A stretch of 64,000 nucleotides of DNA, from positions 2,897,001 through 2,961,000 of the forward strand of contig JACEFZ010025058.1 in assembly GCA_014155875.1 (NCBI GenBank), in the 5' to 3' direction. A program made the position numbers and the translations under genes. The notes under the pieces are model-generated. The model had not been told where the DNA came from. It saw only the letters and a program-made list of their open reading frames with translations, and ran no database searches. This DNA is from Cepaea nemoralis (lineage: Eukaryota > Mollusca > Gastropoda > Stylommatophora > Helicidae). This document shows, one piece after another, positions 49,936 through 64,000 of this stretch (its first letter is position 1; each line of letters opens with the position of its first letter).

Positions 49936-51415
49936 TGAGCAGATGGCGGATGTGGTAGTGACATATAGCACTCATTGCTGAGGCGCAAGAAACCTTGACT
50001 TTCTTGTTATGTGCTTGTTTGTTGCAGGAACACTGGTTGTTCTTGTAATCACAGGTGCGCTCCTGATTCCCTAAAGGAAGTCAGAAGTCCAGTCACCACC
50101 AGCAGTCTGTTCGACCTGTTCGACCCAACAGGGATAATCACCAACTTTGCAATTACTCTCAGCTTATGTCTTGGAGAGTGGTGAATATCCCAATGAAATG
50201 GATTAGTTCTTGATTGGTACCTGAATTTGATCAGTCCATGATGATGTATAAATTTGATCTGTCTATGTTGGATGCAATAATTTGATCAGTCCAAGATAGG
50301 TCATGAATTTGATCAGATCACGGTGATATTTGAACTTGACCACTCTAAAATAGGCACATTAATTTGATCAGTCCAAGATAGGTATATGAATTTGATAAAT
50401 CCAAGATAGATACATGCATTTGATCAGTCCACGATGATACATGAATCTGACCAGTCAAAGATAGATGCATTAATTTGATCAGTTCAAGACTATAATGTGT
50501 TGTCACTACTTTAATTCAATTCGAGAAGGATAAGATGGAAAAGGTCAATATGATTGATGCTACATCACATCTTCATGGAATCTACCAGTGATGCGAGCTG
50601 AATACACCAAGTGCCTGTTACATGTGATGAGAAACAGTGCTGCTGCGATGAACTGATCAGCTATGTACTATATCCTATTGTTGAGTCATGCGATGACTTA
50701 CTATTTTAATGCCTAATATTCTCAAAGGACCAAAGTTTAGTTGTATCTCTTATCACCACTATCTTTGTAATTCTGCCCTCACTGAATCTTTTTTCAGGAA
50801 AACACTAATTACATGTTCTATATTTTATTCTGGAAATGTATGAGCTGTTCACTATCTCCTTAGGTGTACTGTGGTTTTGTTACTGACTGCCTTTTCTTCA
50901 GCATTCTTGTTATTGACTGTTGTTTCTTCCGGAATTTGTTCTTATTGACTGTTGTTTCTTCTTCAGTTCTTGTTATTGCCCGTTGTTTATTCAGGAATAC
51001 TTACTATTATTACAAGAGGAAGTTTGTGATAGGGGGTAAACATATGTAGATTAAACCGGCATGCCGGTATACAACATTCCCCTAGACTTTTGTTAAGCTT
51101 ACAGTCTGTCATTTATATATACACCATACACTGACATTGGTCTACATCTTGTTAAGGTGAAAGATTAACAGGAAATACTGCATAGGGAAAAGCCTGGCCG
51201 GCCATCATAATTATCTTCCGATCTATAACATTTCTATAGAAAATAAAAACAGACATGTGTAACTACTGCAAAACGTGAGAGACACTAGTATATACATGCC
51301 TAACTATTGTTATTATCTACTGTTATATCCAGCCGCAGCCGTTACTTCTAGTACATACGTACATTCTTCCCTAGTCCTGCTAAAGTGGAATAGCGTCACT
51401 GTAGGGAGTGTAAAG
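49936..51415. other. Unassigned DNA with two degenerate tandem repeats
   Basis: Between about 50215 and 50490 a loose 30-36-bp unit, TTGATCAGTCCAAGATAGGT with ACATGAA, recurs about eight times. Between about 50880 and 51000 a ~30-bp unit around TTCTTGTTATTGACTGTTG recurs four or five times. No gene recognised. Confidence 0.6.
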
Positions 51416-51645
51416 TCGGTCTCCCTGGTCTAGAGGTTACACGACTTTCTCCGTAACCTCGTATACTCTCGTAAGTAACATGACGTTGTGCGAGAATCGG
51501 TTGCGGTTCTCTCCGGGTCGGTAACTTAAGGGTATGTGAGCCGGTCGCTCAGAAAGCAATGGCAAACTACTGAGCGTAATCTTGCCAAGAAATCAACAAT
51601 CAGCTGAAAGATGCCGATGTTGACAGCGATGTCCTGTAAAAAAGG
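51416..51645 (+). mobile_element. SINE-R copy 2
   Basis: Same family as 45804-46035. The A box TGGTCTAGAGG (51426-51436) is intact; the B box is degraded (GGTTCTCTCCG near 51505). The body matches AGAAAGCAATGGCAAACTAC...CTTGCCAAGAAATCAAC exactly over more than 60 bp and ends GACAGCGATGTCCTGTAAAA. Confidence 0.88.
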
Positions 51646-51699
51646 CTATGCGAAAAAAAGGGAGTGTAAAAGCAGACAAGAACAAATAGATAGGCACGC

Positions 51700-52270
51700 A
51701 TGACAGAGAGCGCTTAATTGCAGACAAACAAGTACGTTGTAGAGAGTTTAGTCACAAACAAGAATGAACGTTTAGCAACCACTGACACGCATGATGCATA
51801 CGGCTCAATCACATATAACAAGTATATAACATCACATATTAAAGTAGATGGTTTAATCACAAACAAATACACACGAGTGCTTAATCATAGACAACTATAG
51901 AGAGTGTAATTACAGACGAGAAAAAACGTTTATCACAAGCACACAAGCAGGATGTATACGGCTCAATCACATATAAACAAAATAGATATGGGGATGATTT
52001 AATCACAGACACGACAGAGAAGGTTTAATCACAGAGTAGCAGCTATTAATCACAGACACACCAGAATCAGAGCGTCTGTTGAGACAAAGTCAAAACAGAG
52101 CATTGAATCACACAGAAACAAAGCAGATTAGTATCACAGACAAAGATGCAAGGCATAAAGGATGTCAACACAGACACAAATCACAATATTTAGTCACAGA
52201 CAAAGAAGACAGACCTAGAGAGTGTAATTATGGACAAAATATAATTATAAATGAGGATGACGAAACAAAC
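51700..52270. repeat. Degenerate interspersed tandem motif (TTTAATCACAGACA)
   Basis: At least twelve occurrences of a TAATCACAGACAA-like core, spaced about 30-60 bp, between 51710 and 52240. The spacers contain ACACG, AGAGAG or GATG strings. An older, decayed minisatellite is the simplest reading. A similar, shorter array lies at about 44867-45060. Confidence 0.65.
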
Positions 52271-52330
52271 AACATGCAGGAAACACACACTTATTCTAAA
52301 AACAAGAACAGTAATATAGTTTATGTATTT

Positions 52331-52421
<91 letters not shown>
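52331..52421. repeat. (CAT)n array: RTE-E tail
   Basis: About 30 units of TCA/CAT. On the minus strand this is (GAT)n and directly follows the stop-proximal end of RTE-E at 52422-52797. Confidence 0.97.
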
Positions 52422-52425
<4 letters not shown>

Positions 52426-52797
52426 CATTTGTCATGTTTCGTGGGGAGGAATAATTGGCGCTCTGGAACCTAATGGGTGGCAATGGAAAGTCATTCCGTG
52501 CGATTCTACAATGTCTTTCATGTCGTCAATCCATTTTATTCTCAGGTGGCCTCTTGCTCTCGTTGCAGATGTTCATTGATGTAGGACCAATGCTAGTAGT
52601 TGATGGTGTTGCATTCTAACGAGATGGCCAAATTATTTGATCTTCTGTCTTTCAATATATGTGGCACAAAGTTTGTCTCACTGTTTGTCTGATAACATCA
52701 TGTCTAATTCGGATAATTAAGATGGTAGCTCTACTCAAGCATCTCATCTCACAGGTGTTGATTTTGCTTAAGTGTGATTTAGATAATGTCCAAGTTT
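52422..52797 (-). mobile_element. RTE-E C-terminal fragment with GAT tail
   Basis: Minus-strand reading CQTWTLSKSHLSKINTCEMR, RHDVIRQTVRQTLCHIY, then after a frameshift RARGHLRIKWIDDMKDIV and SRAPIIPPRNMTNVDDDD, where the Asp run is the start of the (GAT)n tail. Related to the element at 2701-4141 by its CQTWT...EMR block. 5'-truncated, inactive. Confidence 0.8.
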
Positions 52798-52800
52798 GAC

Positions 52801-53044
52801 ATTCTTCTTCTTCTTCTTCTTCTTCTTCTTCTTCTTCTTCTTCTTCTTCTTCTTCTTCTTCTTCTTCTTCTTCTTCTTCTTCTTCTTCTTCTTCTTCTTC
52901 TTCTTCTTCTTCTTCTCCTTCTTCTTCTTCTTCTTCTTCTTCTTCTTCTTCTTCTTCTTCTTCTTCTTCTTCTTCTTCTTCTTCTTCTTCTTCTTCTTCT
53001 TCTTCTTCTTCTTCTTCTTCTTCTTCTTCTTCTTCTTCTTCTTC
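52801..53044. repeat. (CTT)n array: RTE-D tail
   Basis: About 244 bp of CTT with one CTC interruption. On the minus strand it is (GAA)n, the extended 3' tail of RTE-D at 53045-53765. Confidence 0.98.
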
Positions 53045-53765
53045 AGCGTTCCAAGCCATTGAGGTTCTTTGCTGCAGATACAAGCCGTCTCCATTCGTCT
53101 CTCTGGATGACCTTCTCTTGGCAGTCGTTGATTCCAAGTGCTTGTAGGTCTGTATGTATATTATCTCTCCACTGTCTTCTTGTCTAACTCGGGGTCTACG
53201 ATCATTTATTTCCTGCGTGTAAGTGAGTTTTGTTCCCCTGTTATCTTCCATTCTTTCTATATGCCCCATCCATTGTAGTCTATTAGCCTTCATGATACCA
53301 GTGATTAGCGGGGACTTAAACAGATCATAAATGTCTTTGTTACTTCTTCTTTTCCACTCTCCACTTTGTGTATCCCTAATGGGTCAAAAGATGCGTCTTA
53401 AAACTTTGTTCTCAAAGGTTTGTAGCAAGGCTTCGTCTCCTTTCGCTGTACTCCAGGTTTTAGAGCCATACAGCACAATTGGTCTGATCAGTGTTTTGTA
53501 TATTGTGATCTTGGTGTTACGAGATAGCGAATTTGATTTTAGTAGATGTTGTAGTGCATAATATATCTTAATTCCAGAAATGATTCTAGTTTGTATTTCT
53601 TCCCTTATGATGTTGGAGCAATTGAAGATTGTACCCAGGTATTTGTATGTTTCCGTTCTTTTAATGATCATATTATCTATTTGTATGTGGCCAGAGTTTT
53701 TAGCCATTCCTTCTCTTGAAATTACCATATATTCTGTCTTATCTTGGTTGATAAGCATAGCTCTC
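53045..53765 (-). mobile_element. RTE-D copy 1: RT C-terminal part
   Basis: Minus-strand frames: QDKTEYMVISREG, ETYKYLGTIF, LIRPIVLYGSKTWSTAKGDE, then after a frameshift [20 protein letters not shown] and [19 protein letters not shown], ending in a GAA tail. The second copy at 61726-62373 is nearly identical outside its TA insertions. 5'-truncated near 53765. Confidence 0.85.
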
Positions 53766-53941
53766 AGGGTCATTGAGAAACTCAAGCTCCCCCACCACGA
53801 CAAGGTGGAAACAATTGAAATGAATGGAAACAATGGAAAGTTTGGCATTAGTTTGTGTAAATATGCTATGTATTAACTGCTGTTTTGTGGGCATAGGTAT
53901 ATATATTGATGTTTCAGTGTGGGTGTTAATTGACACACTAT
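53766..53941. other. Unassigned spacer
   Basis: Short non-LINE stretch between RTE-D and the CA array. GGTCATTGAGAAACTCAAGC at 53770 onwards is not placed. Confidence 0.4.
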
Positions 53942-54014
53942 AACACACACACACACACACACACACACGAACACACACACTCACACACACACACTCACAC
54001 ACACACACTCACAC
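53942..54014. repeat. (CA)n microsatellite with ACTC interruptions
   Basis: CA repeats with several ACTCAC breaks. It borders the start of the RTE-A segment at 54012, where the CACACATGGAAAAGCCC string also occurs in RTE-A (59395). Confidence 0.95.
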
Positions 54015-54955
54015 ATGGAAAAGCCCTGAAAGAAAATACTCAAACGAATTGATTACATACTTATTAATAAAAGGTTTAGAAATGCTTTAATTAATGTAAG
54101 GATAATGTCGGGTGCTGAGTGTAATAGTGATCATGTAAAATGATGTGGACTAATTACAGTAGGGCTGAACAGAGGGAAAAAGTGGTTAGGAACATGAGAC
54201 TTAAAAAGGGGTTTTGAAGTTAGATAGAGAAATTCAAGAACAATATAGAGTGACTGTGAAAAATAGGTACAACGCAACAGCTAAAATACAGAGTATAAAC
54301 GAACAATGGGAAATGTTTAGGGATTCCATTCATTAAACGAGCAAAGAAATATTACCGGAAAGAAGCCCTAAAAGCTAAGAAAGACTAGATAACTGAAGGA
54401 ATCTTTAAGTTGATGGCCAAAAAAAATCAACTGGGAAAACGTCAAACAAGAATATGATAGGATAAATAAAGAAATAAGAAATAATTGTGTGAAGGCAAAA
54501 GAAAGTTGGTTAAACGAGCAGTGCAAGAATATTGAATCAAATTCTATTAAAGATACCAAAAATATGCACAGACAAATCAGTGAGCTCACAGGAAGAAAAA
54601 TAAGAATAAATACAGGGTGTTTAAAATCAAAAACATGAAAAATATTACCGGAGAAGGATACTATAATGAAGAGGTGGAATTAGTTTGTAAGAGAATTATA
54701 TTATGAAGAAAGGGAAGATTTAACAGAAAAAAGTAACTTAGAAAGCCTACCTATTCTAAAAGAAGAAGTCGCTGACGTTATCAGACATATGAAGAAAGGA
54801 AAAACTGCTGGGCCGATGGAATAATAATAGAAGAATTAGAAGTTATGGGAGCATTTGGAGTAGATATATTAACCAAAATGTTGAATGATATTTACAGCTG
54901 TGGATATCTACCGAGCTATATGCGGAAATCTGTATTTATAGCTATACCAAACAGA
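54012..54955 (+). mobile_element. RTE-A internal segment (endonuclease end to RT start)
   Basis: Aligns by eye with RTE-A 59395-60320: TGGAAAAGCCCTGA, AATTGATTACATAC, ATGCACAGACAAATCAGTGA and GGAAAAACTGCTGGGCC. Frameshifts and stops are frequent. At about 54955 it stops abruptly inside the CTATACCAAA block and RTE-B 5' UTR begins. Confidence 0.85.
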
Positions 54956-57836
54956 CCTGTTGGGTGGCGGGGTAGGGGTATTCCCTATCAAAGGAGAAGT
55001 AAGGTGCCTACTTCCCTCCGCTAGCCTACGGGACACCCTTGGGCAAGGTGGGTGCAGGTGGTTGATGAAGTTGAAGAGCAACAAACAGATAGTTGTAGGT
55101 TATGGTCTCCAGCTTCACGACGGTAGGCAGAGGATATCATTTTGTGGGAGATAATGGCTACGGTCATCGACCAGTATGGTCACTGCTAGGAAGGAAAGCA
55201 AAGGCAAACTACCTTCTTTACGGATGCCAAGAATATCATGTACTGCAGTCATATCTATAATCTGAGAAACGGCGTAAATGGGTGCTCCACAGAAGCAGCC
55301 TCGCCCGGTAGGGGTAGTCATGTGCACCAGGTGACTCCAGACCGGTGACTCCAGACCGATGTCAGCAGGCGACTGAGTGCAAAAGAGTATCAACATTGAA
55401 TGTAGGAACTTGGAATGTAAGAACTATGAGTGGGGATGGACAATTTGATAACATTAAGCATGAAATGAGAAGATTAAATATTAACCTTTTAGGTATTTGT
55501 GAGACCAAATGGACACGAATGGGCATTATAACATCCGAGGAATATAGAATAATCAATTCTGGTAGAGAGAAACAACAGCGAGGAGTAGCAATTATAAAGG
55601 ATACAGAGAGATCAAAATCGATCAAAGGATATTGGACTGTATCAGACAGAGTGTTACTGGTGAAGTTTAGTGGAAGACCTTTTGATGTCAACGTCATACA
55701 AGTTTATGCACCAACAGCAAACAGTAGTGATGACAGCATTGATGAATTTTATAATGGTTTAGAGAAAACCTTCAAGAAATGCAAGAATTGTGAAGTAAAT
55801 ATCACAATGGATGACTTGAAAGCCAAAGTTGGAAATCAAAAGGACTGATGCATAGTAGGCAAGTATGGACTAGGGGAACAGAATGAAAGAGGTTGCAGAC
55901 TTGTACAGTGGGCAAAAGAGCATGATTTGATTATAGGAAACACCTGGTATCAACAGCAGCCAAGGAGATTATGGACATGGAGGAGTCCTGATCATAAGAT
56001 CAGAAATCAGATTGATTACATTCTCATCAACAGAAGATTTCGAAATGCCTTAAAAGTCGCAAAAACTATACCAAGCGCAGACTGCTACAGCGACCATAGA
56101 TTAATCTTAAGAAATTTACATATACAATTAAAGAAAGCCAAATATTCACCAAGAAACACAAAATTTGATCTACAGGCACTGAAAAGTGAGGAAATAAAAG
56201 ATAAATTCAACGTAGAGGTAAAGAAAAGATTCGATGCATTGTCCGATATGGACATATTATTTCAAGACGTCAGTGACCAATGGGAAATATTAATGCACAA
56301 AAGAATTAATGACATTACTAACAAAAGAACACACACATCAACGGGTTGCCTAAAAACTAAAGATGGCAAAATCATAATAGAAAAAGATCAGATTTTACAT
56401 GCGAGGTCAGTTTATGTGAAAGACCTTTATGATGATACAAGAGAAGAACAATATGATCATCGGAATAATAATGAAAAACCATCAATTTTGAAGATGGAAG
56501 ATCAGAATGTTCTTAACTATATGAAAACTGGCAAGACCCTCGGTACAGATAACATTACAATAGAAATTATCAATGCTTTAGAAGAATATGGAATAGACCA
56601 AGTCACCGGACTGCTGAAGGCAATACACGAGATATACCTCTTAAGTTATGTAATTCTATATTTATTGCAATCCCGGAGAAATCAGGAGCCTTGAATGCGA
56701 TCAACATCGAACAATTAGTATAATGAGCCACATCACGAAGATTATGTTGTTAATTATCATGCAAAGAGTTAGGAATAGAATACCACCCGACATAGGAGAA
56801 GAACATTGTGGGTTTGTAGAAGGCAATGTTACAGTAAATGCTGTGTATATATTGAGAACAGTAAATGAACGTTCTATAGAAGTAAACAAAGATCTACATC
56901 TTTGCTTTATTGACTACACAAAGGCTTTCGATAAAGTGAGACATGTCGGTATGGTAAGGATGCTTCAAGATCTACAAATTGATGGAAAAGACTTCCTCCG
57001 AAGTCGGAGAGTGTCTGCCTGTACGGCGAGGAACCACCAGTCTGCACACCAATGAGCCAGACATGGGACAGCGGATACTCACGCAAACCTCAGGTCCTGT
57101 ATGACATCACACTGATGTTGGACAACAAGATGCCTTCATCCGACATACAGGACTTCGAGTTGGAGCTCAAGCCAACGAACACAAGCAAGCATGGAAAAGA
57201 CCTTAGACTTGTAAAAAACATATATTGAAAACAAACAGTTGCCATCAGAATAGATAATGTTGTAGGACAATATCAGCCTATTAAAAGAGGTGTGAGACAG
57301 GCATGTGTAATGTCTCCCGATCTTTTCCCCTTGTACAGTGAAAATATTTTCAGAAATATAGAAGCTATTGAAGGAATCAATATTGGGTGACGATACATCA
57401 ATAATATTAGATATGCAGATGATACAGTCTTGATTGCAGCCAATGAACAGGACGTGCAACATTTAGTAGACGAGGTTGTTGCACACAGTGAACAACTAGG
57501 GTAGAACTGAATATTATGAAGACACAAATTATGGTCGTCACTGGGATGAAGGAAATACCACAATGTGATATACGAGTAAATGGGTATATTCTTAAGCAAG
57601 TGAATCGATACAGTTATCTCGGAACAGTCATAACATCTGATAAGAGATGCCTTGAAGAGATTAGAACAACAATTGCCATTGCTAAGGTAGCCTTTTGCAA
57701 GATGAAAAGCGTGCTGACGAATAAAGCGATATCAATTGAAACGAGAAAGAGTGTGTTGAAGTGCTTCATAGAACCTGTACATTTGAGCAGTCATGCTGAA
57801 AAATATCTGATGGCTGTATAATTGATGGCACTATAA
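54956..57836 (+). mobile_element. RTE-B: 5' UTR, endonuclease and RT
   Basis: The 5' UTR (54956-55344) is similar to that of RTE-C, including a GGAAAGCAAAGGCAAACTAC motif. The frame from 55345 encodes the APE endonuclease: LNVGTWNVRTMS, VIQVYAPTANSSDDS, with the catalytic GDFNAK motif mutated to MDDLKAK. A TGA at 55846-55848 interrupts it, then the same frame continues (NQIDYILINRRF, DCYSDHRLIL) to 56694. The RT follows after a frameshift: EEHCGFVEGN, LHLCFIDYTKAFDKVRH, GVRQACVMSP near 57293 and YADDTVLIAANE near 57415. A 198-bp foreign piece lies at 56993-57190. The C-terminus is cut at about 57836 and replaced by RTE-A sequence. Inactive. Confidence 0.88.
56993..57190 (+). other. 198-bp open-frame insert with an 11-bp target duplication
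   Basis: Inserted in RTE-B between two copies of ATGGAAAAGAC (56982-56992 and 57191-57201). Other RTE copies lack it (compare GATTTAAGAATAATAAAGAA in RTE-A). The insert is open in one frame over its whole length (from about 56992): it reads ESVCLYGEEPPVCTPMSQTW and later SSDIQDFELELKPTNTSKHG. Its base composition is visibly richer in G+C and its codons look protein-like, unlike the surrounding RTE. It has no poly-A, no inverted termini and no RTE motif. I do not recognise the protein. It may be a captured or retroposed fragment of a host coding sequence or of another element. Confidence 0.6.
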
Positions 57837-58287
57837 TTGAATGAAAGAAAGAGAGTGCTGAATTGCTATATAGAATCTGTTTTGCTGTATGGCTGTGAAT
57901 CTTGGAATGTAAATGAATAAATTAGGATGAGCTTGAGAGCAACAGAGATGTGGTTCATGCAACGAATGTTACGAATTCATTGGACTGCGAAAGTAACTAA
58001 CAACGACTGCCTGAAAGAGGCTAATGAAACTAGAAAATTATATACAACAATAAGAAAGAGACAAATAGCTTTGTTTGGTCATGTGATGAGAAGAGAGGCG
58101 CCGGAGAACATCGTGACAACTGGAAAGATCTAGGGGACGAGAGGCAGAAGCAGACCACAAGAAATGATGTTGGATGGATTGCAACGGTGGTATTGAGGAA
58201 TATCAACTGCAGAGTTGATCCAGAAAACCAAAGACCGAGATCAGTGAAGAGTCATGAACGCCTACACAAGACGGCATGGCACTTGAT

Positions 58288-58290
<3 letters not shown>
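57837..58290 (+). mobile_element. RTE-A 3' end joined to RTE-B
   Basis: From TGAAAGAAAGAGAGTGCTGA on, the sequence matches RTE-A 61176-61625: CTGTATGGCTGTGAATCTTGG, CTTTGTTTGGTCATGTGATG, AACATCGTGACAACTGGAAA and GGCATGGCACTTGATG. Several stops. Together with 54012-54955 it makes an RTE-A/RTE-B/RTE-A mosaic. Confidence 0.88.

Positions 58291-58372
<82 letters not shown>
58291..58372. repeat. (TA)n array at an RTE-A 3' end
   Basis: TA array that follows CACTTGATGTGA directly. It also marks the left edge of the next RTE-A copy. Confidence 0.97.
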
Positions 58373-62689
<4,317 letters not shown>

Positions 62690-63880
62690 CTCTTATATTG
62701 CCTTTCATTTTCCATATTGGTACTATAACAAGCTGCCATAAGAATTGATAATGAAGTAGGTCAATATCAGCCTATAAAGAGAGGTGTGAGACAGGTATGT
62801 GTAATGTTCTTTTTTCCCTGTATAGTGAACATATTTAAAGAAATATAGAAGACATGGAAGGAATCAACATTGGGGGACGGTACATCAATAACATTAGATA
62901 CGCAGATGATACAGTCTTGTTGCAGACAATGAACAGGACCTGCAAAATTTAGCAGATGCGGTTGTTGCACACAGTGAACAACTGGGGCTAGAATTGAATT
63001 GTAAGAAGACACAGATTATGGTCGTCACTAGGAAGGAAGAAATACCACAATGTAATATATAAGTAAATGGGCATATTCTTAAACAAGTGAATCGGTACAA
63101 CTATCTCGGAACAAGTCATTACATATGATGTTAGATGCCTTGAAGAGATTAGAACAAGAATTGTCATAGCGAAAGTAGCATTTTGCAAGATGAAAAACAC
63201 ACTGACCATTAAAAAGGCATCAACTGAAATGAGAAAAAGACTGTTGATATGCTACATAGAACCTGTAATTTTATATGGATGTGAGGCGTGGACAATGAGC
63301 AGACAAGCTGAAAAACATCTGATGGATGTGGAAATGTGGTTTCTGAGGAAAATGCAAAGAATACCATGGACTGATAGAAAAACCAATGAACAAGTCCTTC
63401 AAGAAACAAATGAAGATCGTAAACTGATTAGTGACATTAGATGTAGACAGTCAACATTTTTGGGCATGTTATGGGAAGAAATGAATTGGAGAACTTGGTG
63501 ACAACTGGCAAAATCGAAGCGAACAGACCAAGGGGAAGACCACGAATTAAATACCTGGATGGCTTGGCTACGTGGCATGGTCGAGATAGAAACACGGAGC
63601 TGATTCACGACTCTGGTGATCGAGTGAGATGGCAGAACATGACCGCCTACGCCTATCGGCATGGCACATAATGATTGAATGAATTGGTACTATTATTGCC
63701 TGTTGCCAATCGTCTGGGATTTATTTCTCCTCATGCTATATTAAACAGTCTTGTAAGCAATGTAACTCATGTTTTCCTCCAAGCCTGAAAAGGCTTCTGT
63801 GGTTAATCCATCTGGACCATGACTTTTCTGTATAAATGATTTTACGTCTGCAGGTATGAAGTTTGGTTACAGGCTTGGTT
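62690..63880 (-). mobile_element. RTE-G RT N-terminal segment, split by an RTE-B insertion
   Basis: 62690-62726 and 63694-63880 together match 25750-25960 on the same strand (CCTTTCATTTTCCATAT, then GCCTGTTGCCAATCGTCTGG, AACTCATGTTTTCC, CATCTGGACC). The intervening 956 bp are an RTE-B fragment with its own TSD. RTE-G sequence fades near 63880, close to the window end. Confidence 0.82.
62727..63682 (+). mobile_element. RTE-B 3' fragment inserted in RTE-G, 11-bp TSD
   Basis: Covers the RT from the GVRQ block (GTGTGAGACAGGTATGTG) through a broken YADD region near 62900, the frame 63190-63501 (ILYGCEAWTMSRQAEKHLMD, TNEQVLQETNEDRKLIS) and the C-terminal frame to 63671 (GRPRIKYLDGLATWHGRDRN, TAYAYRHGT). 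The tail is AATGATTGAATGA. ATTGGTACTAT flanks it at 62716-62726 and 63683-63693. It supplies the RTE-B 3' end that is missing from the mosaic copy at 54956-57836. Confidence 0.92.
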
Positions 63881-64000
63881 ACAAGCAAATACAGGCGTTA
63901 AGAGTTCAATCCAGTCTACTATTCGTATTGGTTAATGTTTATGCCCGCAACGCGAGTATGGATTCCCAGAAGTGGCAGTGCTTAAGTGACATATTAGGTC
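63881..64000. other. Window end, unassigned
   Basis: No recognised feature in the last 120 bp. Confidence 0.5.

Noticed and set aside
52652..53293. Long poly-Glu/poly-Lys/poly-Leu/poly-Phe frames
   Set aside because: All are the (CTT)n array read in different frames; the real content is the RTE-D C-terminus and tail.

Overview
The window is eukaryotic intergenic DNA, almost certainly from an invertebrate animal. It is AT-rich, dense in long microsatellites, and filled with decayed transposable elements: RTE-like and RNase H-bearing non-LTR retrotransposons, two hAT DNA transposons, tRNA-headed SINEs and one solo LTR. The retrotransposon mix, especially the RNase H elements with an IPSHCG(V/I)xGN motif and the many endonuclease-RT RTE copies, would fit a mollusc or another lophotrochozoan. 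That is an impression from family resemblance, not a determination. There is no bacterial, organellar or viral gene, no CRISPR array and no rRNA. Only one stretch looks like a host gene: a possible last coding exon of a class A GPCR on the minus strand at 19205-19545.

Layout. 1-5480: unassigned DNA, an RTE-like LINE between two (TA)n arrays, and an RNase H fragment. 5481-12530: two adjacent hAT transposons. The second has a GTF2IRD2/ZBED-like transposase broken up by three later retrotransposon insertions, two with clear target-site duplications (TSDs) and one with a probable TSD. 12530-23080: mostly unassigned, with the putative GPCR exon and a 13-copy, 56-bp minisatellite. 23085-30375: degraded LINEs in both orientations and a copy of an undescribed-looking short element with a TAAC tail. 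30380-35720: microsatellites, a second copy of that element with a perfect 15-bp TSD, and a tRNA-like remnant. 35850-41810: an RTE copy on the minus strand carrying three nested insertions (RTE fragment, solo LTR, and an element with a 2.4-kb purine minisatellite). 41811-52330: unassigned DNA, two tRNA-derived SINEs, a third TAAC-tailed copy and a near full-length RTE. 52331-64000: LINE on LINE, including an RTE mosaic and a full-length but frameshifted RTE.

I use working names: RTE-A (best copy 58373-61629), RTE-B (54956-57836), RTE-C (46270-49935, minus), RTE-D (GAA-tailed), RTE-E (GAT-tailed), RTE-G, LINE-H, SINE-T (TAAC-tailed) and SINE-R (tRNA head plus RTE-like body). They describe similarity inside this window and are not database names.

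Two patterns tie the region together. First, nested insertions with readable TSDs give a relative insertion history. Second, microsatellites sit at LINE 3' ends, and the repeat motif tracks the element's own tail, so many of the arrays look seeded by retrotransposon tails. No element appears intact enough to move by itself. All similarity statements were made by eye; no alignments or searches were run.
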